Assembly (NCBI GenBank): GCA_951799405.1
Contig: OX637336.1
Coordinates: 21,123,479 to 21,187,478, forward strand
DNA: 64,000 nt
Reading direction: 5' to 3'
DNA from: Agapetus fuscipes
Taxonomy: Eukaryota; Arthropoda; Insecta; Trichoptera; Glossosomatidae
Notes under the pieces: model-generated
Told to the model about the DNA's origin: nothing
The model's database searches: none
Seen by the model: the letters and a program-made list of their open reading frames with translations, nothing else
Part shown: positions 42,355-53,240 of the stretch, piece after piece
Position numbering within the stretch: position 1 is the stretch's first letter
How the letters are laid out: the number at the start of each line of letters is the position of its first letter
Made by a program: the position numbers and the translations under genes

Positions 42355-43152
42355 GACCTTAAAGAGTGGGATCTTAGTCTGGACAAGAACTTGGTGCAGT
42401 TGAAAGGTCGGCAATATGCTCAAGAGAAGATCGTGCAGGGGTTGAACGGGTGCAAGAGTTACCCTTCAGGAATCACCAATGACGGCTGGACCCGAGAACT
42501 GAGGAACAAGGACATGCTGACTTCTGGCACTGTGTCCAAGTGGGCTATCATCGTCCCACAGAGACAGAGAAAAGACTTGGACAATTTCTGTAAGATGATC
42601 ATGCAGGCAGGAAATGGCGTTGGATTCCGTCTCCCCCCGCCTCTGATCACTGAAATCCCCAATGACTCAATCGGGGTTTATAACGAAGCCTTGGAGCGCG
42701 TCATGACTTCAGCCAACCCCAACATCATCGTGTGCGTAGTCAGCAATGATCGCGGGGTCCAAAAGCTACGGAGCCATGGTGACGTCCATGGACAGCGCCT
42801 GCACTCGCTACTTCAGCACTGTCTCTGCTCACACTAACGGCGAGGAATTGTCTAATGAGTTTGGCATCAGCATCAAGAAGGCAGTGATGAGTTTCAAGGA
42901 AGCCAACAACGTCCTGCCCAAGACAATCATCATCTACAGGGACGGCGTGGGAGAGGGGCAGATCCCTCACGTGTACTCTCATGAAGTGGAGACCATCAAG
43001 AATGCTCTTGCCAGCATGTACAATGGCCACAATTACAACATGGCCTTCATCATTGTCTCCAAACGCCTCAACACACGCTTCTTCTCAGCAGACTCCAGGC
43101 AGAATCCCAGTCCTGGCACAGTTATTGATGATGTGGTCACCAGCCCTGAAAG
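42355..43152 (+). pseudogene. Piwi MID/PIWI catalytic exon, copy 4 (deleted)
   Basis: 798 bases: a 221-bp internal deletion joins GATCGCGGG to TCCAAAAGC at about 42757. It removes the segment that holds the first catalytic Asp (VGYDVCHD) and shifts the frame, giving a premature stop at 42837 (174 codons from the track start). Splice borders are still intact. It shares the Ala-to-Thr change with copy 3, so the two are closest relatives. Confidence 0.85.
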
Positions 43153-43853
43153 GTAAGCTGTACGCAATGATACATTAACATTTAGCCTTTAAGATTTATA
43201 CCTGGCGTAGACCGGTCCTTAGTTCAGTGGTAACACTTCGGACACTGAATAGAAAGTTATGGGTTTGAATCCAGATGAAGCACAAAAAATATACCATTTA
43301 TGTTTTCAAATTTGCTCTTCGCTGGGTTGAAAAATTCATCAACCTTTACCAATGACCGGTCACCAAAGGTCCATCCAGCCTTACAGCAACTGGGTTTTGC
43401 TTGAGAATTGGATCTTTGTAGCGACGACGACCAAGCTCGTAAAAAGGTTGATAGCTCAATTGGCAGAATGCTTGCATTCCATGCTAAGAGCAAGGGTTCG
43501 ATCTCAAGGCTTACTCAGCCTTCATAAGAAATAAGAACCACCCCTCCCCCGGTAGCTGGGAAACCCCCACTTCAACTGAAGGTTGGTGTGAGGCCGACCC
43601 CCTTACCCGGGATACACAGTCAAGAAGTTAGTCTATATGTGTAGCTTAGTTGTGTTGAGTTGCATGCTCACAAGCAAACACTTATAATTTACAATTACTG
43701 TATGTGTATGTATTTCCCTACAAAATAAATTCCTAACCTCGAGTGGGCATAAGCTCTAACTCTTCAAATTGGCATTTGTAAAAGTGAACCAATTTTAACA
43801 GCCTCATACCCAACTGCATCTGCAATTTGGTTTAACGGTTGTAATTGTTTCAG

Positions 43854-44118
43854 ATACGACTTCTTCCTAGTGTCTCAGGCAGTGAGAGATGGCACAGTGG
43901 CCCCGACTAGCTACAATATCATAGCTGACACCAGCAAGCTGTCTCCCGACCACCTGCAGCGCCTCACCTACAAGATGTGCCACCTGTACTACAACTTCTC
44001 CGGGCAGGTGAGGGTGCCCGCCCCGTGCCAGTACGCGCACAAGCTGGCCTTCCTCGTGGGGCAGCATCTGCATCGCCAGCCAGACAGGGCTCTCAGCAAC
44101 TTGCTCTACTTCCTATAA
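43854..44118 (+). CDS. Piwi last exon, copy 2
   Basis: 265 bases identical in length and apparently in sequence to 36358-36622, with the acceptor GTTTCAG and TAA stop. It encodes [13 protein letters not shown] through the catalytic His (QYAHKLAF) to NLLYFL. It follows the deleted copy 4 and could also be joined in frame to copy 2 or 3. Confidence 0.8.
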
Positions 44119-44249
44119 CTTACCAATGTCAACATGACAACTCAACCTACAACTGTATAACCTCCCAAATTATTCCTTAAGATGTTCAATTTTTTAGTTG
44201 TAACTACAGAATAACTCCAATAATCCAAATCAATGCCTACCGAACCTAA

Positions 44250-44490
44250 TCTAATCTAAGTTGCAAGATATGTTACATTGGAGATTCACATTATATGCAT
44301 TTTCACAAGCAGACATGTACAAGTTTGCGCTTGCACATGCCGCATGTGAACCTACAACACAAAACCAAATCTATAACATACATCCTGCAACTCTTGCCGT
44401 CCTTCCCTGAAACAGGGGTGACATAGGCAAAATGAACCATTTTTACAGCATGGCTGGTCAGCCACATACCAGCCTTTAAGTCAAGGACCT
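44250..44490 (-). repeat. LINE-C 3' tail (block B copy)
   Basis: The duplicate of 36750-36990, with one visible change (GACATAGG for GACATTGG). It shows that this insertion predates the duplication. Confidence 0.65.
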
Positions 44491-45613
44491 CATCCTGATT
44501 ATTGTTTTTTTTGGGCCAACAACCACGACATCCAACAATTGAATTGCACGTGCACTGTGACACACCATTCAATGTTTGCTCTGAACCTACTCTAATCTAC
44601 ACTCATGTCGCAGAGGCAAGGGCAGTAGCGCTTGGGCAGAATCATTATTTTGCAAATCGCCGTGCATTTCCATCGTTTTCTGAGATTGCTAAAGCAATTG
44701 GGAGAGTCAGAGCTTGGATAATTGGAGTTTTACTGTTTATGTTAAATAAGGGGTGCTCATATTGTGACTTAGCGATCAATCTTAAATTTACACACTTTTT
44801 TTTAGTTCTAAGTGTTTTTTCTAATAACCATATGACTTGTTAGAATCTCATCTTTAAAAGTATATTAAAACTTTGAAGTCATTGTTATGGTTTTGATGAG
44901 ATGCAAGTGCCCATATATTTACGTAACAGTATTCTACAAATGCTGTGCTGTGCCTATGACAGGGTTTTATATGTAGCACGGAAGTATTGCACGAGGGACA
45001 GCTGCCTGTACTCTAAACTAACTTAGTAATATACAAGTCAACTTTCATGAAGTATTTTGTCCTCACAAAATAAATAATCATGGAAGCCATATTTCCTCAT
45101 AGCCAGCGTCCTCTGTGACACTTCCATGGCAACATTATCGTTTATCTTAACACTTAAGTATTTGCTTACATCACTGCAAGTAAGCATTGCGATGCCATTA
45201 AGTAAATATAACAAATTTGTTATGTTTTATTTTGTTACAAATATGTTAGTTTTAAGGAGATTTCATTAACCTTGTGAGACATTGTTAAAGCCATACAATT
45301 ATTTTAGAAAGTATTCCGTTCAAGTTGATGTATGATGTATACACATATGAAATATGTGCAGTTTTTAAATTCTGACTTTTTTATTGTATTTTTTCGCTCT
45401 CAGGAAACAAGATTTTCTGATCAAGATTTGTTTTACCTTTTTTATCCTTGGTTCTTAACATCATTGCATCACTTGACTCTGGTTTACTTGAATGACCTAA
45501 CCTGCCGATATCATTAAGTTGTAGGTTAAATTAGATGTAGTTATTGTAGGCTCTGTTTTGAAGGCTGTGCTTTTCATGCAACACCATACGTTCCTGTGTG
45601 ATTGAACACTCCA

Positions 45614-47372
45614 GAAGCAATTGCTTGAAACAGTGCCAGTTCCTGATTACTTCTAGGATGTTGAAATACCGTCGACGTACATTATAGTGGAGGGGAAATT
45701 AGTACGTTGAATGCGTTATCAATTTCAACTTACATTTACGCAAATGGTCAGTTCAGTTGGTAGAATGTTTGCATTCTATGCCAAGGGCTAGAGTCCAATC
45801 CCCAACAAAAGGTTGAGAAATGTAAAAATTGAGAATTATTTTTGTGCGCACTTGGCATGAAGTGCAAGCACGCTATCTACTGGGCATCATGTTTAAAATC
45901 AAGTGAAGTTACTGAAAGCATATATGTATTTTCTACCAAATAAAGTAGAAATACAACATAAATTTAGCGATAAAATTGACTGTTGTGTTTAACAGGGCTG
46001 GCTGACAGTTGTGTCCTACAAGGCTTTATTGCCCTAAGCCAGGTTCTAGTCCACTATATTTTATGTCAGTGAGCAGTGTCTTCACAAAGGGTTTGAATTT
46101 GAAGTTTGTAGAGATTAGGATAACTCATATTATCTATGTTGATCATAAAGTATTTTTGTTCACTTATTTTTATAATAAACTTTTTTATAAAAACCTCATA
46201 CTTTTATTTCATTTGTTATGTTTTTGCTGACATCTTGCTGTAATGTGGGACTTATGCCTCCCTACAGCATCCTCCCCCATACCCTCACACAATGACACCC
46301 TCTAAGATGATTCGGTACTAAGCCATTTAGTATTAATTGAATCACCTGACGATGCAAACGGATGTTTGCGAAACCGGTTGTGGTATAAAAATATATATAC
46401 TCCTGTTTATCCTTAAAAAAAGCCACTTAGGAAAATGGTTGGTGTGAAATTTCACAGCCTGGAATATTGCCTGTGAGAAAAGTTGGAGAGCATGAAGACT
46501 CAACTGTAAACAGTATATTCCTTGCGACGAGAATACATATAATGTTTAATCAAGAAGTGTGAAAAACTATGGCATGAAGAACAAGCATGTTCATCCAACT
46601 GATGCCTGAAATTTGCTTGTCTTCCCTGCGATTTGCAACTTTCCATGGTCCTCCATCTCTTACACGATGTGGCAGGTGGCTCCAGGCCAGAAGACCTGCA
46701 ACTGCACACTCTCCAAACAATTTTAACTCTTACTGGTTCTTCAATCAGCTTTCCAGTTTCTGCCGAGCGCAGTTTTTGGCTTTTTTGCTAAGGACTATAG
46801 GCTTGATTAGATCAGAGGGGTTTTTTTTGGAACAGAGCTTGGTGGACACATTGTGCTCATTTTAAGCTTTGCTCGACCAGCTCTGGTACACGGAGCTGTT
46901 GAAGCTTTCTGCAAGAGGTGATGTGATTAAGTTTGACAAATGAAATTTGACATTTTGAAAAATGCTTACCATATGAACATCGATCCCTTGTTTTTAAAAT
47001 GAATAAAAACATATATTAACTTCCTCAATTTGGGAATCTAGAATGTTTTTGGAAGTAAATTTACATTAAACAGTACACTTTTTTAAGGTAAAGCAATTTG
47101 AAGATCTTATAAGATTTAATAAAACACCATCGAAAAATATAATTAGTTTTTATTAGTCTGTACAAATTAAAATGAAATATTTAACAACACAGACATGAAC
47201 ACAACTTCAATTAGTATCATCATTATAATTATTCTCAACACAAATGAAATTAAATAATTATGGATATCCCAGATTCTGCAACTTCCATTACATTACATCC
47301 ACAACATAAATTTATTTTAACAATGGGGTCGGAACACAACATCCTAGGAAAAAAATCATGTCACTCCGCTAA
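45614..47372. other. Unique sequence after the piwi blocks, no gene recognised
   Basis: It holds a diverged SINE B head (45745-45830), a Penelope-like fragment (46235-46410) and short open frames at 46009 and 46587 without family resemblance. The AT-rich remainder shows no splice-supported exon. Confidence 0.5.
46346..46373 (+). ncRNA. Hammerhead-like core in a Penelope-like fragment
   Basis: CTGACGA, one base, a perfect GCAAAC/GTTTGC stem with a GGAT loop, then GAAACCGGTTGTGG. The partner strand for helix III is not seen nearby, so the copy is probably truncated. Confidence 0.4.
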
Positions 47373-47659
47373 GGGGCTGTCCATATATTACGTCATTCGC
47401 ATTAAGGGGGGGGGAGTCTGGTCTGCGGATGATGGCAAATGATTTCCGAGTACCAAAAGTGACGTCGTTCTTGTAAATACGAATTTCTACAAAATATACT
47501 AAATATTATGTAAGTAATATAACATTATCAATTATTAAGCTCATCCATCATTACAGCAAGAGGGGGAGAGGAGGTCATGAGATAATGACCATAGGATGAT
47601 TGTAGGGGGGGGGGGTCGAAAATCGGCCAAAATCGATGACGTAATTTATGGACGGCCCC
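47373..47659. mobile_element. PIF/Harbinger-like MITE, second copy
   Basis: The same ends as 7867-8157 and again TAA flanks (47370-47372 and 47660-47662). Internal G-runs and a GACGTCGTTCTTG block are shared. Confidence 0.75.
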
Positions 47660-47714
47660 TAAGCTGCCAACCGAAAAGCTAAGCAATATTTTGTTTTTGG
47701 TTGCCAAGTTGGGT

Positions 47715-47975
47715 GGCTGGTCTACTGGTTGACAGTTAATTGGGTTTGATTCCCAGCATAATTTTTATAAATACATATAATTTTTTTAAGCATGCGTGGT
47801 TGAAAAATTCAGCTGCCTTTAACAGAAACCAGTCACAAACGGGTCATACATCTTTGCAATTCCATTCAGCACCCAGGTCTTGCTTGACAAATTGGCGCTC
47901 TCTACAAGCAAGAACCAAGCTGGCAGGGTTCTTAAGGTGTGATTCACACAAAAAAAGCGCTTGCCAAAAATAAAT
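47715..47975 (+). repeat. SINE A, old diverged copy
   Basis: The B-box-like GGGTTTGATTCCC and the body blocks (GGTTGAAAAATTCA, CTTGCTTGACAAATTGGCGC, GTGTGATTCACACAAAAA) are recognisable. Confidence 0.55.
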
Positions 47976-48171
47976 AACATGAATTTAGCATTTTGGTCAA
48001 CTAGACCTGTGGAAAGCCAAAGGATATGAGCAATGTTCCAACCCCATTCGACCATAATTATTAATGTTACAGAAAGCTTGGTAATGCAACGTTATCCTTA
48101 GAGACGGACAATCAATTAACACTAAAGTTTAAAAATATTCAGTAACCGCCCTACGCATTTATATGGTCATT

Positions 48172-48260
48172 GACTTATAGGTTGGCATGAAGCTGACCAC
48201 TCATAGTGTAAAATTAGTCCACTTAGCCAATGTCACCCCTGTTTCAGTCGCAGGCTTTCC
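48172..48260 (+). repeat. LINE-C tail, truncated at its 3' side
   Basis: It runs from TTGACTTATAGGTTGGCATG to CACCCCTGTTTCAG and then stops. Confidence 0.5.
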
Positions 48261-48494
48261 ATATATTTTTGCAAGAGTTCAAGATTACTGGCTTTGATTC
48301 TACACAACACAACTGTTATTTCAAGGAGAAGTGAGGTCAGGTTTTGTATTTTTTATAATTTTTGTACCAGCTGTTCAAGTCGGAAGCATGTCAATCGAAA
48401 ATGTTATATTTTTAATTCATTTCCTGGAAAGCTGTCTGCGGGTAGGGTGATTAACAGTTAAAGAATAAAATATGGAATCATTGTGAGCGCAGGA

Positions 48495-51400
48495 TTACAG
48501 GAACTCTTCACACCAGTCGTTGAGGCACTGGTAGCAGTCGGCTGACTGTTTAGAGTTTGCGCTGCACGTGTCTCGTAGCCATTCTTGGAAGAGTTCTTTG
48601 TCTCGTTTCAGCACAAGGTACTGTCCCAGCACCACATAAGCCTGAAAACCAAGCACAAAATAATCCATGAATAGGACAAAGAGTTACTTAACCTAAATAC
48701 TATTGCCAAACTGCAATTTCAAAAACAAGATACTCTTATTTCTCAAGTGTAATCTAAGACCTAAGAAGCAGAAATACATTGACATTTAAGACTCATTATA
48801 ATAATAAAATAATATTAGGATGATTTATTTGGTGAGCTCTGTTTTTGTGTGTATCACACCTCAGGAGCTCTCTGCGAGCTTGGTCGTCGCTGTAGAAAGC
48901 GCCAATTCTCAAGCAAGACCCAGTTGTTGTAAGGTTGGATGGACCTTTCAGTGACCGGTCTTAGGTAAAGGTTTATGAATTTTTCAACCCAGCGAAGAGC
49001 ACATTTGGAAATATAAATGGTATATTTTTGTGCTCCGCCGGGATTCGAATTCACAACCTTCTATTTATGAGTCCGAAGTGTTTCCACTGGACTACGGACC
49101 GGTCCAAGAATCACCCTGTCATCACTTATCACCCTGTCATATGGAAGGTTGTGGGTTCGAATCCCGGCCGGGCACAAAAATATACCATTTATATTTTCAA
49201 ATTTGCTGTTCGCTGGGTTGAAAAATTCATAAACCTTTACCAAAGACTGGTCATCAAAAGGTCCATCCAGCCTTACAGCAACTGGGTCTTGCTTGAGAAT
49301 TGGCGCTTTCTACAGCGTCGACCAAACTTGCAGATGGCTCTTGAGGTGTGATACACACAAAAACAGCGCTCACCAAATAAATCAGCCTTATTTATTATTT
49401 TTTTAAGCAGGCACATGTAAGTTCGCGGTTACGCATACTTCATGTGTACATACATAAACCAAATCTCACATTAACATATACGGGTATCGCCGTCGAAATT
49501 TGTACCTTTTGTCTTGTGCGTGTGTCCCCTAATGATTTTCAGCTTTTTCATAAAAACTGGTGATCTCTACTGAATTCTAAAATTATCAGAGTAAAGTAAA
49601 TAAGAAGCGTATCGAAATACAAAAAAAAACTGGAAAAAGCATTAAGTGGCGATGTAATTAAAAAATAAAACAAAAACGCCTTTTTTCCATTCCCATACAA
49701 ATTTTACATGTCCGCAACCCGTTTTTGACCCTTTGATGGCATGATACGATCAAAATAGTCAAACGTTTTTAAAGTTGAGTATTTTTGCATATACCTTAGT
49801 AACGTATCTTTCATTTTCTGTACTAGCCACAATAATATTTACTTATTTAAGCACGAAATATTGATTGCTAAGGGTTGTCTCCATTTTTGGCTCCGAAATT
49901 TTTCTTTTAGTATGTTACCAATTCCATTGGAACTGACAAAAATCTTGCAATCTTAAGTATTTCTTCACGTATGGTAACTCTTTGATGTTGTGTGGACAAC
50001 ACAAAAAAACTCATTCGATACCTTCATTTTCTTCTGAGAACGTTTACATCAGACTCGGGAATTTGTTGTGAATGTTTTGAGTGGAAGTTAGCTTGGCATT
50101 ATTAAGGTATGTATTCGAATATGTTGTCAGTTGTATATTTTTTACTTAGATCCATTAATTCTTCTAATGATTGTATGTTTTTATCATTGCTGACAGTATT
50201 ATTTTTCAAATGCCACAAGTTTAAGGTAATGTCGGGCGGTTTTTTATTTACAATCTTTACCGTATGTTACCAGTATTAAGGTGTATTCACGTAGGTTTAA
50301 AAAAATACACCTACTTACCGTTAATTTATGGTTGACTAACAAATAACATTTACGTACCTAATTGAAACATAAAACTATCTAATCAACCTTACTACATGCT
50401 ATTAATATTTTAAATGCACCGTTTGATGTTTGTTATTCAAAATAGCAAAAAGGTTTATTCCGTGATCTGTGGGCTAAACGATTAAATGAACTTTGGACCA
50501 CAGAGGTACCTAATTTTTATATCGGTGCTGGATACTGTGAAAAATGTACGCAAAAAAACCATTGCCTATCTATCTAAATTATGATAATCTATAATCTAAG
50601 TTACAAAAATATATTGCATTTAAGACTTTAAGTTCGTACTTAAACATGCTGCATGTGAACCTACAATATAAAACCCAATCTCAAATGAACATAAACCCTG
50701 CAACTCTTGCCGACCTTACCTGACACAATGGTAACATTGGTAAAGTGAACCATTTTTTACAGTATGAGTGGTCAGCTTCATACTAACCTATAAGTCAAGG
50801 AAACTTATTGAAATACAATAAACAAACGATTTTAGGTAGTTCTTAAATGTGCGTATTCATATTTTTATTAAACATTCATAGACAAACAACATTCATATTT
50901 ATAGACATTCAAAATGGTGCTCTTATATTTTTACTGAACAGTGTTTACGAACTGCTATAAAATCTTGTATTCGTCGTCGAAAAAAGAAATGAGATATCGA
51001 AATGTAAAAAAACCTAATTTTTCGAACCTGCCCGTCATTTTGAATAGACCTTAATTTAACTCACGATGTTTTCGTTTTCTTGAATCTTGCCGGTCGACAG
51101 TTATGGTACAAATTTAAACGGCGTTACCCATACTGCAATGACAAAAGTAAAAATAAAGTTAAGAATTTCATGTTTTCACAAAAGCAAAAGTGTACAAAAG
51201 AGAAAAGAGAGCCCTCTGGCGCATTCTTGATCAGTTTCCAGGTAACCGTCATGTTTTTGTCGTAGATTATGAAATACTCTACAAACTGATTTCTGTCTTT
51301 GGTTCTGTAACTCTTAGACCCTCCGCACACTAGACGACAGCGACAGCTCGACAACTAGTTGTGGCGACAGTTTTCATATATTTAAAAAAATTAAAATTAA

Positions 51401-52858
51401 AAATAAAAACAAATTGTATAAGGCTACGGGGCGAGTAAAATTTAATAATGTACGACCGGTTTTCTTCATACAAACACATACAGACCGACTTTAACAGCTC
51501 TCGAGACCATAGAAATTAATAAAAATTCAAGTACTGTCAATTCCTTACTAAATAACTTTTTGATCCCCAATCCATCTCCTCTCCTGACCTTGTTTCCTAG
51601 AAATAATAATAAATCTGTCACCAACAATCCCAGCGCTCTGTTCCCTTCCTCACCCCTCCCCCCCTCCACTACTCCCACCCCTTAAAAGAACGTTACACTA
51701 ATTTATATTTTATTTTATTTTGTTAGTCAGTAATATTTTGTATCTGATGATGGAAACATTGTTTCCGAAACCGGTCGTACATTATTAAATTTTACTCGCC
51801 CCGTAGCCTTATACAATTTGTTTTTATTTTTAATTTTAATTTTTAAAAAATGAAAGGTTACAAAGTGAATGCCTCATCAATTAATTAATATATTTTGTTC
51901 AAAGCTCCACACACTTGGACAATTTTACTGTCAACTCCAGTATAAATGTAGGTCTACATTTAGGTCTGTGGATTTAACATATTCAGATATCCAGGGAGAG
52001 TAAATTTGTTCACAGGCTATTCACACTACGTTTATTCCGCAGCTGATTTATGGATCATCTTATTTTGTATGGGAAATTCACGTTAGGTGGCAGTTGAGCC
52101 ATGGATTTGCGGTGTGTGAATAACACCGGTTGAGATTAAGTGTATTTTGATTGAGTATTTAAAGTTCAGGAATGCTTCTATTACCAGCGGATAAGCTTGA
52201 ATGTTGCTCTCTAAATACTTACTCATACAGCATCCAAAAGAACGAGTTCCGCACTTTTCAAAAAGACAAAAAAGTTGTGATGTCAGATGGCAAAGTCTAA
52301 CTAAAATTTGTTATTGATTGTTAAGCGCCTTAGCTAAATATTGCTGATGCTTGCTTACCGAAATATTTCATTTAATTTGGAATATCCGAGCAAAAAATGT
52401 TACAAGTCCGCGATGCATAACTTTTTTACTGGGAAATATTTTAAATAGATAAAAAAAAACTCTAGAAAGATTTCATAACATTGAATGTTGATCAAGTTGA
52501 AACCTGAAGGTTCGAGTATATTTTAATCGATGACGCATCACCCCAATAAACACCACCAACTTTTTGGGGTTATGTTTTGACAGTTTATTAAAACTTGAAT
52601 TTTCAATGTCTACGATGAGCTTTAACTATTTAATCACATTATACACATGCATTAACAAGAAATGTTATTTTTAGACATATTACAATAAGAAGTATCTTTA
52701 TTTTAATAGGTATTTTCTGAAAATTTTCTCACTTTATCGAAGCCCGCAGCGTCCAACCTTTTTCCTAAAACTTCTCCGATACCGGCTAGATCTGTTACCG
52801 GTTTGTTTCCCATGGGCTCCGCCACAAAATTCTTATGTTTTTGTGAAGTGCTAGACAT
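48495..52858 (-). CDS. baf: Barrier-to-autointegration factor (BAF/BANF1), 90 aa
   Basis: A small DNA-bridging protein that links chromatin to LEM-domain proteins of the inner nuclear membrane and helps the nuclear envelope reassemble. Exons 52858-52733 (42 codons) and 48641-48495 (48 codons plus TAA) join at phase 0 across a 4.1-kb intron. The N-terminus reads [20 protein letters not shown] with the helix-hairpin-helix region [12 protein letters not shown]; the second exon reads [19 protein letters not shown] and [19 protein letters not shown] to CEEFL. Length and sequence fit the family closely. The N-terminal Ser/Thr cluster is the known VRK-kinase target. It shares a ~380-bp promoter region with syntaxin 5 on the other strand. 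Confidence 0.95.
48795..49103 (-). repeat. SINE A (BAF intron)
   Basis: The minus-strand copy with the GGATTCGAATTC B box on the plus reading and a TTATTATT-like tail at its 3' end. Confidence 0.7.
49138..49395 (+). repeat. SINE A (BAF intron), opposite orientation
   Basis: It lies ~35 bp from the previous copy in inverted orientation. It lacks the first head bases and starts near ATATGGAAGGTTGTGGG. Confidence 0.7.
49400..50580. other. BAF intron sequence, nothing recognised
   Basis: AT-rich DNA with no exon-like frame. Small repeated TTAGTAACGTA / GTATGTTACCA blocks near 49.8-50.3 kb are not enough to define an element. Confidence 0.4.
50585..50800 (-). repeat. LINE-C 3' tail (BAF intron)
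   Basis: A minus-strand tail from TAAGTTACAAAAATATATTG to GGTCAGCTTCATACTAACC. Confidence 0.65.
51386..51847. mobile_element. Penelope-like fragment with ~80-bp inverted ends
   Basis: The left arm (AAAAACAAATTGTATAAGG, CTACGGGGCGAGTAAAATT, ATGTACGACCGG) and right arm are inverted copies. The right arm is preceded by a hammerhead-like core at 51744. Inverted flanking copies and such cores are typical of Penelope-like pseudo-LTRs. The interior has a pyrimidine-rich tract but no intact ORF. Confidence 0.5.
51744..51770 (+). ncRNA. Hammerhead-ribozyme-like core
   Basis: CTGATGA, one base, a GGAAAC/GTTTCC stem with an ATT loop, then GAAACCGGTCGTAC. The bases after GAAA pair with TACGACCGG of the left arm (helix III), and TTTGTAT just before CTGATGA pairs with ATACAAA at ~51470 (helix I). 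The extra base before stem II and a spacer near the cleavage position differ from the canonical fold. Confidence 0.4.
52015..52135. mobile_element. Small MITE with GGCTATTCACAC ends
   Basis: The left end GGCTATTCACAC and the right end GTGTGTGAATAACACC are inverted, with internal TTTATGGATCATC and GAGCCATGGATTTG blocks. The insert at 16791-16912 is a relative. Confidence 0.5.
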
Positions 52859-53240
52859 TTTAAAGTTTATATTTAACAATTTTTACTTTTCTTTGACTGA
52901 CAACGGCTATTTTGTAAAATCAACGTTTAAAAATATTCTGATTTTGTTATTCTCACACTAAAAATCATATAGGCAACACATTTACACTCCATACATAGAT
53001 TGATACCTATTGAAATAAAGTTCGAATCAAGGTGGTTCACGTTTCGAATACAGAACAATACAGAAGGTACAACACTATCTATGAGCTAGCTGTCAAATTG
53101 TGACATTTTGTGAGTTGTGACGACATAAGTAAAAGCCAACAAAATAATTAGTGCCAAGCTGGTAGCTAAAAAACCATTAGATAGCGAATTGTATTTTTTC
53201 TAGATTATTTAAACTTAGTGCCTTTTTATTCTATAATGAA
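52859..53240. promoter_or_regulatory. Shared BAF / syntaxin 5 promoter region
   Basis: The 382 bases between the two start codons must hold both 5' UTRs and both promoters. On the minus strand TCAGT at 52900-52896 fits an insect initiator for BAF. No TATA box is evident. Bidirectional regulation is inference from the spacing. Confidence 0.5.

Larger units (their letters stand above)
38126..45613 (+). repeat. Piwi 3'-half duplication, block B (with tandem catalytic exons)
   Basis: It begins with the last 54 bases of piwi exon 8 and its 5' splice site, then contains three copies of the catalytic exon spaced exactly 1763 bp, the second last exon and the duplicated 3' flank. Compared with block A it has a ~67-bp insert at about 38537-38603, two extra 1763-bp units and a 221-bp deletion; these account for its length to within a few bases. 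The exon 8 remnant carries one Asn-to-Asp change. It has no N-terminal exons of its own. Confidence 0.85.

Noticed and set aside
46500..46870. Overlapping frames on both strands that might be a small gene
   Set aside because: No start context, introns or recognisable domain; composition is like the flanking DNA.
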